From Endozoicomonas sp. 4G (GTDB lineage Bacteria; Pseudomonadota; Gammaproteobacteria; Pseudomonadales; Endozoicomonadaceae): a stretch of DNA of 64,000 nucleotides. Numbering within the stretch: position 1 is the first letter of the stretch; each line of letters opens with the position of its first letter. The position numbers were made by a program, and so were the translations under genes. The notes beneath the pieces are model-generated. The model saw only the letters and a list, made by a program, of their open reading frames with translations, was not told where the DNA came from and searched no databases. The stretch is from NCBI RefSeq assembly GCF_023822025.1, contig NZ_CP082909.1:5438001-5502000 (forward strand). The letters are read 5' to 3'. Of the stretch, positions 8,940 to 16,748 are shown one piece after another.

Positions 8940-11900
8940 ATGGCTGAACAACAGGATTATGCAGGCCTGCACCGGGTTAAGGAAGAGATTGAACAGGCGC
9001 TTGTTGAAGCCCGCCAGGCCTTGGAAAAATACCAGCAAGAGCCCGGCAACCCAGCCCATATAAGCGTCGGACAGAGGGCGTTCCGTCAGGCTCATGGCGC
9101 ACTCAAACTGTTGCAGTATGAAGGCGCCAGCCATTTGAGTCTGGAAATAAATAGATTGTCCGAGGCACTGATCAGTGATCGGGTGTCTGATGTCAGAATG
9201 GCTCTGGCCGTCCTGATACAAGGCACCTTGCAGCTGTCAGATTATATTCAACAGACTCTCGACAGTGGTGTTGATCGTCCATTGGCGCTTCTGCCCCTGA
9301 TTAACGAACTGAGACGGCTGCGAGAGGACGATCCGCTGCCGGAAGCTACTTTTTTCTTTCCGGACCGCTGCTCACTGATTGATCCTGTCGAGCCACCGCA
9401 ACTGGAGGCTCTTGAACAGACCGGTCTGGTACCGTTACTGAGAAAAATACGGCAGAAGTATCAGCTGACGCTCGCAGGTTATTTGCGGGATCAGAATCGG
9501 GCTCAGCAGATTAAAATTCTGGCTAAATTGTTTACCAAATTACAGGACCTTTCCTGGGGCGCGCCCCTTTCTCCTCTCTGGGAAGCCAGTATTGCTCTGG
9601 TTGAAGGGCTGGATAATCAGTCGATCGAACAGAATATTCATGTCGCTAACCTCTTGAGAGGGCTGGATGGTCAGATCCGCCTGTTTATTAAACAGGGTGC
9701 TGCTTTTATCAATACTGACCCCAATGATGCCCTGCTCAGGGGATTGCTCTACTACATTGCTACCTCGAAAGGTCATGAGGGTTTCACCGGAGCGTTGAAA
9801 GCACGCTACAACCTGGAAGAAGCACTGACCAGAGCCCAGGCCGATATTTCTGATGTTATTCAGGCATCTGTCACCTTGACCAACAGACAGGTCGAGGTTA
9901 ACCCATACGATGTGGTGCAGTTTAAGTTCACCTCATCCAGCAGCCTGGAAGCAGAGACACCGGCTGAAGTTATACCCTATTCTGAACCCGGTCAGACCGG
10001 GACTCTTGCTCCGGACGTTGAAGAAGACCCGGTAGAGCGAGAGAGCATCATTGACGATGAGCTGCTGGTGGTTTTCATGGAAGAAGCCGACAGAGTTCAG
10101 CGGCAACTGACTGAAAATGTAGCTGTCTGGATCGATCATCAGGATGATCACAATCGTCTGAAAGATATCCGCAGGGCTTTCTATCTATTGAAAGGCAGTG
10201 GTCGTTTGGTTGATGCCAATGTTGTGGCTGAGCTGGCGTGGTCCATCGAGAACATGCTAAACCACCTGATCGACGGCACCATTCACCACAGCCCTGAATT
10301 AAGCCACCTGATCAGCCGCGTTAATGATATGCTGCCAGCATTGATTTCCGACTTTGCGGAGCAGAGCCAGGTTCTGACCCACGACGTTCTGGTCTGCATG
10401 GAGCAGGCGGACGCCCTGGCCAAAGGTGAAACTTACACCATTGAGGACGAAGAGAGCACTATTGATGGCGCTATTGCCAATGATTCAGAAATTGACTTGG
10501 AAAGGTTAGACGACGCGGAACCGATAGCGGCACAGCTGGCTATTGTTGAAGCCTTATCAAAGCCAGCTGCTGAGCCCGAGTACGACACCCCGCCGCCCAA
10601 TATTGAACAGCATCAGGCACCATCTACCAGCAAAAAATACTCTACCGGTCAGGACAACCATCTGTTTGCCTACAGTGACCTGGATCTGCTGCTGGACGCC
10701 GATAAGTACCTTTCGACCTGGCGCAACGCTCTGCCTGGGGAAGAGCTGAAACGGTTCCAGAAAGAACTAGCCATACTGGCTGAACAGGCAAGCAGGGCAG
10801 GACTCACCTCGCTGGCTGAGCTATGCGATGTGCTTCTGGATGTTATGAATTATCTGGGCAAGCACGAGACTCTATTACCGGGGGTTCTTGCGGCACCACT
10901 GTCCAATGGCTTTGAAGCTATGGTCGATATGATGAACATGGCTGCGGCCCAGCAAACGCCAGTCAGACCGCAATCAGTATTTACAGAACTCAGGGAGTCT
11001 CTGGAAGCGCTGCTCATCGCTGAACCGGTTCGGACCGAACCGGTTCTTGAACAAGAGCCCATAGCCGCCGACACAGTCCCCCTTCTCAATATTGCAACCA
11101 ATGAGGAAGACTCTGGCCCCGAACTGCCTGAACTGTTTCTGGATCTTCCTGACTACCTGAGCCAGCCCAAAAAAGAGCCCCTCGAGCAGCCTGCTCCTGA
11201 AACAACGCGATTCGAAACACCGGTTACTACCAGCACAGTCGGTGTCCTGTCCGGGAATCACGAAATGATTCGTATACCTGCGCAGCTTCTGGAGTCGCTG
11301 ATCACGCTTTCCAGTGAGTCGAGTATTTATCGTGGCCGTGTCGAGCAACAGGTTCATGGTATCAACAACACCCTTAAGGAAATGGGTAGCACTATTAACC
11401 TTAAAGATCTTGACCTTAAAGATCTGAAGGCAGGCATTCAGGAAAAAAGTCGCGAAGCAGAAACCCTGCTACTGCAACAGGCGAGAACTCTGAGAGAGCT
11501 TCAGGAAAAGCTGATGCAGGCCCGGATGGTGTCGTTTAGTTGTCTATTGCCACGGCTTCGCAAGATTACCCGTCAGTTGTCTACTGAGCTGAGCAAGCCT
11601 GTCAGCCTGAATGTTACCAACGCTGAAGGGAAAATGGATCGTACCATGCTGGAACGAATCCTGGCGCCACTGGAACATCTGCTTCGAAATGCCATTGACC
11701 ATGGCATTGAGTCCTCTGTGGAGAAGCGTCTGAGCCTGGGCAAACCAGAAACCGGTCATCTGACCCTGGCCATTGCCCGGGACGGTGCCGATGTTGTTGT
11801 CGAGTTGAGCGACGATGGTCAAGGCATCGACCTTCCGGCTGTGCACGCCAGAGCCCTGGAAAACAACCTGATCAGTTCGGAAGATGAACTGAGCGATCAG

Positions 11901-12485
11901 GAAATTGCCCAACTGATTCTGGAACCCGGTTTCAGTCTGGATGTCGTCAATACTGAAATACGTCAGATGGGTGGCAGCGTCCAGATTAGCAGTGAGCCCG
12001 GCAAGGGCGCTTCCTTCAAGCTGCGTCTGCCCTTTACTCTGTCGGTCAACCGTGCCCTGATGGTTCAGGTTGCAGGTAACCTCTATGCCCTGCCCATGCA
12101 GTCCATTGATGGTATTACGGTAGTGGCCCCCGAAGTCCTGACCGACTGCTACCAGAACAATACGCCCCTGCAATATGGCGGTATGGAGCACCAGCTTATG
12201 TTCCTGGGTGAACTGCTGGGCAATAACAGCCCTGGAATTCAACCCGAAAAATGTCCGGTTGTGATCATCCAGCGGGGGGGCCGGAATCTGGCTCTGCATG
12301 TGGATGAAATCATTGGCGGCACTGAAATTTTTGCCAAAAGCCTGGGGCCGCAGTTCGCTGATCTGGTGGGTGTTAACGGAGCCACCATTCTGGGCGATGG
12401 TCGTGTTGCCATCATTATCGACCCTGTCACATTGGTTCGCAGGCTTAAAACAATAGAGGAGTTGCGTTATGACGGGGGCTCCTGA
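8940..12485 (+). CDS. chpA: ChpA-like chemotaxis kinase, probably catalytically impaired
   Basis: A 1181-residue protein in the position of ChpA, about half the length of Pseudomonas ChpA. Residues 1-300 are the FimL-like N-terminal region. Residues about 365-450 resemble a histidine-phosphotransfer (HPt) domain, but the phosphorylated histidine of the usual FHTLKGS motif is tyrosine (FYLLKGSGR, Tyr415). A second HPt-like helical region (about 570-680) also lacks the motif. The kinase region has a short dimerisation segment, an intact N box (LLRNAIDHGIE, about 914-924) and G1 box (DDGQGID, about 958-964). The glycine-rich G2 box (GRGVGMD in relatives) is missing: GFS (997-999) is followed directly by LDVV. 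A CheW-like domain fills about 1040-1175. There is no C-terminal receiver domain. The frame is intact, so this is a maintained protein, possibly a scaffold or pseudokinase. Confidence 0.85.
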   Translation: MAEQQDYAGLHRVKEEIEQALVEARQALEKYQQEPGNPAHISVGQRAFRQAHGALKLLQYEGASHLSLEINRLSEALISDRVSDVRMALAVLIQGTLQLSDYIQQTLDSGVDRPLALLPLINELRRLREDDPLPEATFFFPDRCSLIDPVEPPQLEALEQTGLVPLLRKIRQKYQLTLAGYLRDQNRAQQIKILAKLFTKLQDLSWGAPLSPLWEASIALVEGLDNQSIEQNIHVANLLRGLDGQIRLFIKQGAAFINTDPNDALLRGLLYYIATSKGHEGFTGALKARYNLEEALTRAQADISDVIQASVTLTNRQVEVNPYDVVQFKFTSSSSLEAETPAEVIPYSEPGQTGTLAPDVEEDPVERESIIDDELLVVFMEEADRVQRQLTENVAVWIDHQDDHNRLKDIRRAFYLLKGSGRLVDANVVAELAWSIENMLNHLIDGTIHHSPELSHLISRVNDMLPALISDFAEQSQVLTHDVLVCMEQADALAKGETYTIEDEESTIDGAIANDSEIDLERLDDAEPIAAQLAIVEALSKPAAEPEYDTPPPNIEQHQAPSTSKKYSTGQDNHLFAYSDLDLLLDADKYLSTWRNALPGEELKRFQKELAILAEQASRAGLTSLAELCDVLLDVMNYLGKHETLLPGVLAAPLSNGFEAMVDMMNMAAAQQTPVRPQSVFTELRESLEALLIAEPVRTEPVLEQEPIAADTVPLLNIATNEEDSGPELPELFLDLPDYLSQPKKEPLEQPAPETTRFETPVTTSTVGVLSGNHEMIRIPAQLLESLITLSSESSIYRGRVEQQVHGINNTLKEMGSTINLKDLDLKDLKAGIQEKSREAETLLLQQARTLRELQEKLMQARMVSFSCLLPRLRKITRQLSTELSKPVSLNVTNAEGKMDRTMLERILAPLEHLLRNAIDHGIESSVEKRLSLGKPETGHLTLAIARDGADVVVELSDDGQGIDLPAVHARALENNLISSEDELSDQEIAQLILEPGFSLDVVNTEIRQMGGSVQISSEPGKGASFKLRLPFTLSVNRALMVQVAGNLYALPMQSIDGITVVAPEVLTDCYQNNTPLQYGGMEHQLMFLGELLGNNSPGIQPEKCPVVIIQRGGRNLALHVDEIIGGTEIFAKSLGPQFADLVGVNGATILGDGRVAIIIDPVTLVRRLKTIEELRYDGGS

Positions 12486-12981
12486 GCGTGAAAATAGCCT
12501 TGAGCGTGAAAATAGCCTGAAGTCTCGTTTGCTTCCTATGCAGCAGATACCGCTGCTGCTGCCTGCTTCCTGCATTGTCGATGTTGTTGACTACAGTCGT
12601 CCATCCGGTGGCTGTCAGGAAAGCCGATGGTTGCTCGGTGAAATTGACTGGCGGGGGCAAACCATCCCTTTGATTACCTTTGAACGAATCAACGGTGGTC
12701 GTTTTGCAGAATTCTCTGCGACGGCAAGGATTGCCGTTATGCACAGCAGTATCGGGAATGCGCAGACTCCTTTTTATGCCATGGTGATACAGGGTATTCC
12801 TCAGGCAGTGGAGCTGACAGCAGGCGACGTTCAACCCAGGGGGGAAGCTGACAGTCATCGAGGGTCAGCAGAAACATTCAGAGTCACTATCAAGGGTATT
12901 CCTGCCGCCATTCCCGATCTTGAAAAAGTGGAACAGCAGTTATCTGCAATGTTTACAGATCACCCCATAGATACTGCATGA
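12469..12981 (+). CDS. CheW-like protein at end of Pil-Chp cluster (ChpC-like)
   Basis: A 170-residue protein whose start codon lies inside the end of chpA (17-bp overlap), which implies translational coupling. It has the fold pattern of a CheW domain: the IPLLLPASCIVDVVDYS strand, the WRGQTIPLITFE motif equivalent to the GxxIPVIDL strand, and a later FRVTIKGIPAAI segment. In Pseudomonas the equivalent gene after chpA/chpB is chpC. Residues 4-15 contain a perfect duplication of ERENSL caused by an 18-bp tandem repeat (about 12484-12519). The gene ends by overlapping the convergent rsmE by 29 bp. Confidence 0.75.
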   Translation: MTGAPERENSLERENSLKSRLLPMQQIPLLLPASCIVDVVDYSRPSGGCQESRWLLGEIDWRGQTIPLITFERINGGRFAEFSATARIAVMHSSIGNAQTPFYAMVIQGIPQAVELTAGDVQPRGEADSHRGSAETFRVTIKGIPAAIPDLEKVEQQLSAMFTDHPIDTA

Positions 12982-13678
12982 CACTGATTGCAGTTACCGG
13001 GGCAGTTTCCGTTCTCAGGACTCTCGGCCCCAGTGCCAGGGCATGAAAGCCTGACGACTCTGCCCTGGTAATTTCTTCCTGAGTCAGCCCACCTTCCGGG
13101 CCGATTAACAAAGCAATGGTTTCTGGTCGATCGAACCCTTCCAGTTTTTTTTCGGTTCGATGATGCAGTACAAACTTCAAGTCAGAGTGTTGCTGTGCCA
13201 TCCAATCTACTACAAATGCAGGCGAGTGAATCACCGGAACCCTGTTCAGGCCACACTGTTCACAGGCACTGATAGCGACCTGTTGCCAGTGTCTGATTCG
13301 TTTTTCCTGACGCTCTGCATTCAGCTTGACTTCGCAGCGTTCAGAAAAGAGTGGTGTTATTTCCGTCACGCCCATTTCGGTGGTCTTCTGGATCGCGTAA
13401 TCCATTCGCTCACCCCTGCTAAGGCTCTGCCCCACGTGGATTTTCAAGGGGGATTCCGTGACCTGATTCAGTTCTGCTGCCAAAGCAACGGTAACCACTT
13501 TTTTGGCAACAAACTGAATCCTTCCCTGCCAGGCGCTTCCCTGACCATTAAACAGGATAAGAGGCTCTTCAGGTTTCATGCGCAGGACTTTGCCAACATG
13601 GTTGGCAGCACTGTCGGTTAGCTCAACGACCTGATCGTTTGCCAGAGGCTGGTCAGTATAGATTCTGGGGTTTCTCAT
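12953..13678 (-). CDS. rsmE: RsmE, 16S rRNA m3U1498 methyltransferase
   Basis: A 241-residue SPOUT-class methyltransferase that methylates N3 of U1498 in 16S rRNA. The N-terminal PUA-like part begins MRNPRIY. The catalytic part shows the family motifs SRGERMDYAIQKTTEMGV, LLIGPEGGLTQEEI (cofactor-binding knot) and LALGPRVLRTETAPVTAI. ATG at 13678 is preferred to the more distal in-frame start at 13723, which overlaps hicB. Located downstream of hicAB on the same strand (41-bp gap). A 39-bp piece of this gene (13540-13578) is duplicated at 14419-14457. Confidence 0.95.
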   Translation of the reverse strand: MRNPRIYTDQPLANDQVVELTDSAANHVGKVLRMKPEEPLILFNGQGSAWQGRIQFVAKKVVTVALAAELNQVTESPLKIHVGQSLSRGERMDYAIQKTTEMGVTEITPLFSERCEVKLNAERQEKRIRHWQQVAISACEQCGLNRVPVIHSPAFVVDWMAQQHSDLKFVLHHRTEKKLEGFDRPETIALLIGPEGGLTQEEITRAESSGFHALALGPRVLRTETAPVTAISVMQYLWGDL

Positions 13679-13719
13679 GAGGTTCTCATGGCGAAAAAAG
13701 GCTTTTAGCTGGATGTTTA

Positions 13720-14118
13720 TCAAAGCTCTCTAAATGCTGCCTGTGCGAGAAAGCTGGAACGACTTCGATACTGGGAAGAATGCTTTCTTACTTCATCGTC
13801 TATTTTCCTGATCAGGCTGGAAGGCAGTGTGACGTTGATTTTTTCAGTTTTTCCCAAATATGGGGTGATATCCACTTCCACTAATGCCCAGGTTCCTCCC
13901 TCATAATCAGGGTTATCAACCAGGTCATCAATATCCGATCCGTTAGGAATTGGCTTGCCTTCTTCAGTGAACATTTCCAGATAGCCGTTAATGGCTTCTT
14001 TGGTGCACTCCAGTGCTTCAGCAAAAGTATCTCCGGCTGAAAAGCAGCCTTTGATATCAGGCACTGTAACACCGTATGCACTGTCAGGGTCTTTATGAAT
14101 AACAATGGGGTATAACAT
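13720..14118 (-). CDS. hicB: HicB-family antitoxin
   Basis: A 132-residue antitoxin of the HicB family. The N-terminal half is the partial RNase-H-like HicB fold (YPIVIHKD..AYGVTVPDIKGCFSAGDTFAEAL, then AINGYLEMF). The C-terminal half is a ribbon-helix-helix DNA-binding domain (INVTLPSSLIRKIDDEV, then SRSSFLAQAA). It binds and blocks HicA and represses its own promoter. It lies 33 bp after hicA on the same strand, the usual toxin-first order. Confidence 0.92.
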   Translation of the reverse strand: MLYPIVIHKDPDSAYGVTVPDIKGCFSAGDTFAEALECTKEAINGYLEMFTEEGKPIPNGSDIDDLVDNPDYEGGTWALVEVDITPYLGKTEKINVTLPSSLIRKIDDEVRKHSSQYRSRSSFLAQAAFREL

Positions 14119-14151
14119 AGATTTCTCCTAATCAAACCCTCTGGACGAAGC

Positions 14152-14334
14152 TTATATAAGCTCTGCCTCCTTGAGAATATTCCTGACCGTCCCCTTCGGT
14201 AATCCTTGTTTGGGGTGAGGTACAGAAGGCGTTCCCTTTTTGACCGGATGTTTGAAAATATGGTGGCTGCCGTTGATCCGTGTTAACTCCCAGCCATCTT
14301 TTTCAAGCATCTTGATCAAATTCCGACTCTTCAT
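14152..14334 (-). CDS. hicA: HicA-family mRNA interferase toxin
   Basis: A 60-residue HicA toxin, a small double-stranded-RNA-binding-like ribonuclease that cleaves mRNA. The full domain is visible: SRNLIKMLEKDGWELTR, the catalytic histidine in GSHHIFKHP, and the HPKQGLPKGTVRNILKEA tail. ATG 14334 (protein starting MKSRNLI) matches the family start; a second in-frame ATG at 14346 lies 4 codons upstream within a small ATGAAGAG duplication. Length and motifs suggest it is functional. Confidence 0.92.
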   Translation of the reverse strand: MKSRNLIKMLEKDGWELTRINGSHHIFKHPVKKGTPSVPHPKQGLPKGTVRNILKEAELI

Positions 14335-14363
14335 AGCGCTCTTCATCGAAAGGTTAATTTATC

Positions 14364-14379
14364 ATAACTCTAGAGTTAT
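14364..14379. promoter_or_regulatory. Perfect 16-bp palindrome, likely HicB operator
   Basis: ATAACTCTAGAGTTAT is a perfect palindrome 30 bp upstream of the hicA start codon, in an AT-rich promoter setting. HicB antitoxins with ribbon-helix-helix domains bind such inverted repeats. The role here is inferred from position. Confidence 0.6.
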
Positions 14380-14418
14380 AGTTGATCAACCGGGCAAAAA
14401 CCATGACATCACTCCAAA

Positions 14419-14457
14419 CCTGACCATTAAACAGGATAAGGGGCTCTTCGGGTTTCA
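14419..14457. repeat. 39-bp duplicate of part of rsmE
   Basis: 37 of 39 bases match 13540-13578 inside rsmE, in the same orientation. Identity ends sharply at both sides. Together with the intact copy it brackets hicAB, about 880 bp apart, as expected for a tandem duplication or an insertion that captured a piece of rsmE. Confidence 0.85.
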
Positions 14458-14539
14458 ATAGGGTCTGCGGTGAAGCCCTGTCAGCTGGTCATAATGTGAT
14501 CCCTGATCTATGCTGTGGTTCTGTTCTGTAGGGGTGGTT

Positions 14540-14998
14540 ATGGAAAAGTCGTTATTCTCAGAATTAAAACGTATCGGTATTGATGAAGAACTGGCCAGCA
14601 AGGTCAGTGCTTCCCTTGACCCGGAATACAATGCCAGTAAAAAAGATATCCTGATTATGCAGGAAGCCATCATGCAGCTACAGCTGCAAGGTGAGCGCAA
14701 TTATCAGTCACTGAGTTCGGATATCAGTTCCCTGCGTATTGAACTGCATAAAGAGATAGCCGATGTTCGCTCCGAGATTGGCGATGTTCGATCTGAGATT
14801 GGCGATGTTCGAGGTCAAATCAGCGATGTGCGAGCTGAAATCACCGATGTTCGAGGTGAAATCAGTGATGTCAGGGCAGAAATCACTGATGTTCGCACTG
14901 AAATGGGTTCCATCAACCGGCAATACATCATTACCTTTCTGAGCCTGATTACCACCATTTTCAGCGTCTTTATCATCAACTGGTACTTTAAAGTGTAA
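14540..14998 (+). CDS. Heptad-repeat coiled-coil protein with C-terminal membrane anchor
   Basis: A 152-residue protein with no named function. Residues 1-65 are helical. Residues about 75-123 are seven consecutive heptads of the form D-V-R-x-E-I-x, a near-perfect parallel coiled coil. Residues about 130-149 form one hydrophobic helix (YIITFLSLITTIFSVFIINW), so the protein is probably an inner-membrane protein anchored at its C-terminus, with the coiled coil in the cytoplasm. ATG 14540 has a good ribosome site (AGGGGTGG just upstream) and is preferred to an earlier in-frame ATG at 14510. It resembles DUF1640-type coiled-coil proteins in architecture only. Confidence 0.7.
   Translation: MEKSLFSELKRIGIDEELASKVSASLDPEYNASKKDILIMQEAIMQLQLQGERNYQSLSSDISSLRIELHKEIADVRSEIGDVRSEIGDVRGQISDVRAEITDVRGEISDVRAEITDVRTEMGSINRQYIITFLSLITTIFSVFIINWYFKV
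14762..14908 (+). repeat. Seven tandem 21-bp repeats encoding a heptad coiled coil
   Basis: Seven head-to-tail copies of a 21-bp unit (GATGTTCGAxxTGAAATCxxx) encode DVRxEIx. Copies are similar but not identical at DNA level. Such arrays can gain or lose units by slippage without breaking the frame. Confidence 0.9.
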
Positions 14999-15050
14999 AC
15001 TCAACGGCCCTATTATTACCGGGATTGTTGCGATGCTGAGTACTCAACCA

Positions 15051-15776
15051 TCAAGGCTTATCAAACACTTCTTCCTGGATTCTTTTAATACCAATGTGTC
15101 GTACATCAGTACCTTTCACCAGATAGATCACGTACTCCGCCAGGTTACGGGCATGATCGCCAATCCGTTCCAGTGATCTCAATACCCACATGATATTTAG
15201 AACCCGGGTGATGGATCTGGGGTCTTCCATCATGTAGGTGACCAGTTCCCGTGTTGCGCTTTTGTATTCCCGGTCGACAGTTTTATCTTCCTTAGCAACG
15301 GCCAGGGCAAGATCGGCATCGAAGCGGGCAAAAGCATTGAGTGCATCCTGAACCATGTGTCGTACAAGGTTACCAATGTGACGAGCCTCGATATAACCTT
15401 TGGGCGCTTCTCCCTGTTCACTGAGGCTAATGGCAAAGCGGGCAATTTTTGCTGCCTCGTCACCAATCCTTTCCAAGTCGGTGGCGGCCTTGGAGCAGGA
15501 AATGACCAGACGGAGGTCGCTGGCAGCAGGCTGGCGTCTGGCCAGAATGCGGGAGCATTCTTCATCGATGGCCAGTTCCATGTAGTTGATGTCGGTGTCT
15601 TTTTCGCAGACTGCGACAGCCTCTTCGCTGTCAGCATCGATCAGGGCATTGATCGCATCGGATACCTGTTTTTCAACCTGCCCACCCATGGCCAGAAGGT
15701 TATTTCGCAACTCTTCCAGTTCATGGTTGAATTGCTGGGAGATATGGTGGCTAAGAAGTTCGCTTTTGGTATCCAT
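15051..15776 (-). CDS. phoU: PhoU, phosphate signalling regulator
   Basis: A 241-residue helical protein with two PhoU repeats. Each contains the metal-binding ERIGD motif (AATDLERIGDEAAKIA and LRSLERIGDHARNLAEY). PhoU links the Pst transporter to the PhoR sensor kinase and keeps the Pho regulon off when phosphate is plentiful. It is the last gene of pstC-pstA-pstB-phoU, 23 bp after pstB. Confidence 0.96.
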   Translation of the reverse strand: MDTKSELLSHHISQQFNHELEELRNNLLAMGGQVEKQVSDAINALIDADSEEAVAVCEKDTDINYMELAIDEECSRILARRQPAASDLRLVISCSKAATDLERIGDEAAKIARFAISLSEQGEAPKGYIEARHIGNLVRHMVQDALNAFARFDADLALAVAKEDKTVDREYKSATRELVTYMMEDPRSITRVLNIMWVLRSLERIGDHARNLAEYVIYLVKGTDVRHIGIKRIQEEVFDKP

Positions 15777-15799
15777 GTTTTTTCCAGATGCTATAGCAT

Positions 15800-16699
15800 T
15801 CAGCCGTAACGACCGGTTATATAGTCTTCAGTTTGTTTCTGTTGTGGGTTTGTGAACAGCGTATCGGTATCGTCGAATTCAATGAGCTTACCCATGTACA
15901 TAAAGGCTGTGTAGTCTGAGACACGAGCCGCCTGTTGCATATTGTGGGTCACGATAGCGATGGTGAATTTGGATTTGAGCTTGTTAATCAGCTCTTCAAT
16001 TTTTAAGGTTGAAATCGGGTCCAGGGCTGAAGCCGGTTCGTCCAGCAGCAGGACTTCTGGCTCCACAGCAATGGTTCGGGCGATCACCAGACGCTGCTGC
16101 TGGCCACCGGACATACCCAGGGCATTTTCATGCAGACGATCTTTCACTTCATCCCAAAGTGCCGCACTGCGCAAAGCCCACTCTACCACTTCATCCAGAA
16201 CACGCTTTTTGTTGATGCCCTGAATACGCAGCCCGTAGGCAACATTTTCATAAACAGTCTTTGGGAAGGGGTTTGGCTTCTGGAATACCATGCCAACCCG
16301 GCGACGAAGGTCTGCGACATTGACACCCTTTTGATAAATATTCTGGTCATCCAGCTGAATTTCACCTTCGACGCGGCAGCCTTCTACCAGATCATTCATT
16401 CTGTTCATACTGCGCAACAGCGTGGATTTACCACAGCCTGATGGACCAATGAAAGCAGTGACCCTGCGTTTGGGAATGGTCAGGGAGATATCGTGCAGTG
16501 CCTGCTTGTCACCGTAAAACAGATTCAAATGCCTGATATCCATACATTTTTCTTCTTGCTCCAGGCTAAGCTTGCGACGGCTGCGCCCCAGACTGTCGAG
16601 GTTAAACGCCGGTGTTGAGCTGGCCGCATCGGGAGTGGCTTTGCTCTGTTGGTTTGCTGTCCGGGAGGGTGTATTCAAGTCCAGTGCCTCATCCTGCAT
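15800..16699 (-). CDS. pstB: PstB, phosphate ABC transporter ATPase
   Basis: A 299-residue ATPase. A 50-residue N-terminal extension of low complexity precedes the ABC domain, longer than in Pseudomonas PstB. Walker A is GPSGCGKST, the signature is MSGGQQQRL, Walker B is [12 protein letters not shown], and the H-loop is VTHNMQQA. PstB energises phosphate import through PstA/PstC. The GAAGG ribosome site 8 bp before ATG 16699 supports this start. Gap to pstA is 49 bp. Confidence 0.96.
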   Translation of the reverse strand: MQDEALDLNTPSRTANQQSKATPDAASSTPAFNLDSLGRSRRKLSLEQEEKCMDIRHLNLFYGDKQALHDISLTIPKRRVTAFIGPSGCGKSTLLRSMNRMNDLVEGCRVEGEIQLDDQNIYQKGVNVADLRRRVGMVFQKPNPFPKTVYENVAYGLRIQGINKKRVLDEVVEWALRSAALWDEVKDRLHENALGMSGGQQQRLVIARTIAVEPEVLLLDEPASALDPISTLKIEELINKLKSKFTIAIVTHNMQQAARVSDYTAFMYMGKLIEFDDTDTLFTNPQQKQTEDYITGRYG

Positions 16700-16748
16700 G
16701 ACGTTACCTTCAATAAGTTATTAAACCTTTCTGGCACACGTATCAACC

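Noticed and set aside
11544-12575. A 343-codon minus-strand frame opposite chpA
   Set aside because: Antisense shadow of the kinase domain, without start signals or recognisable motifs.
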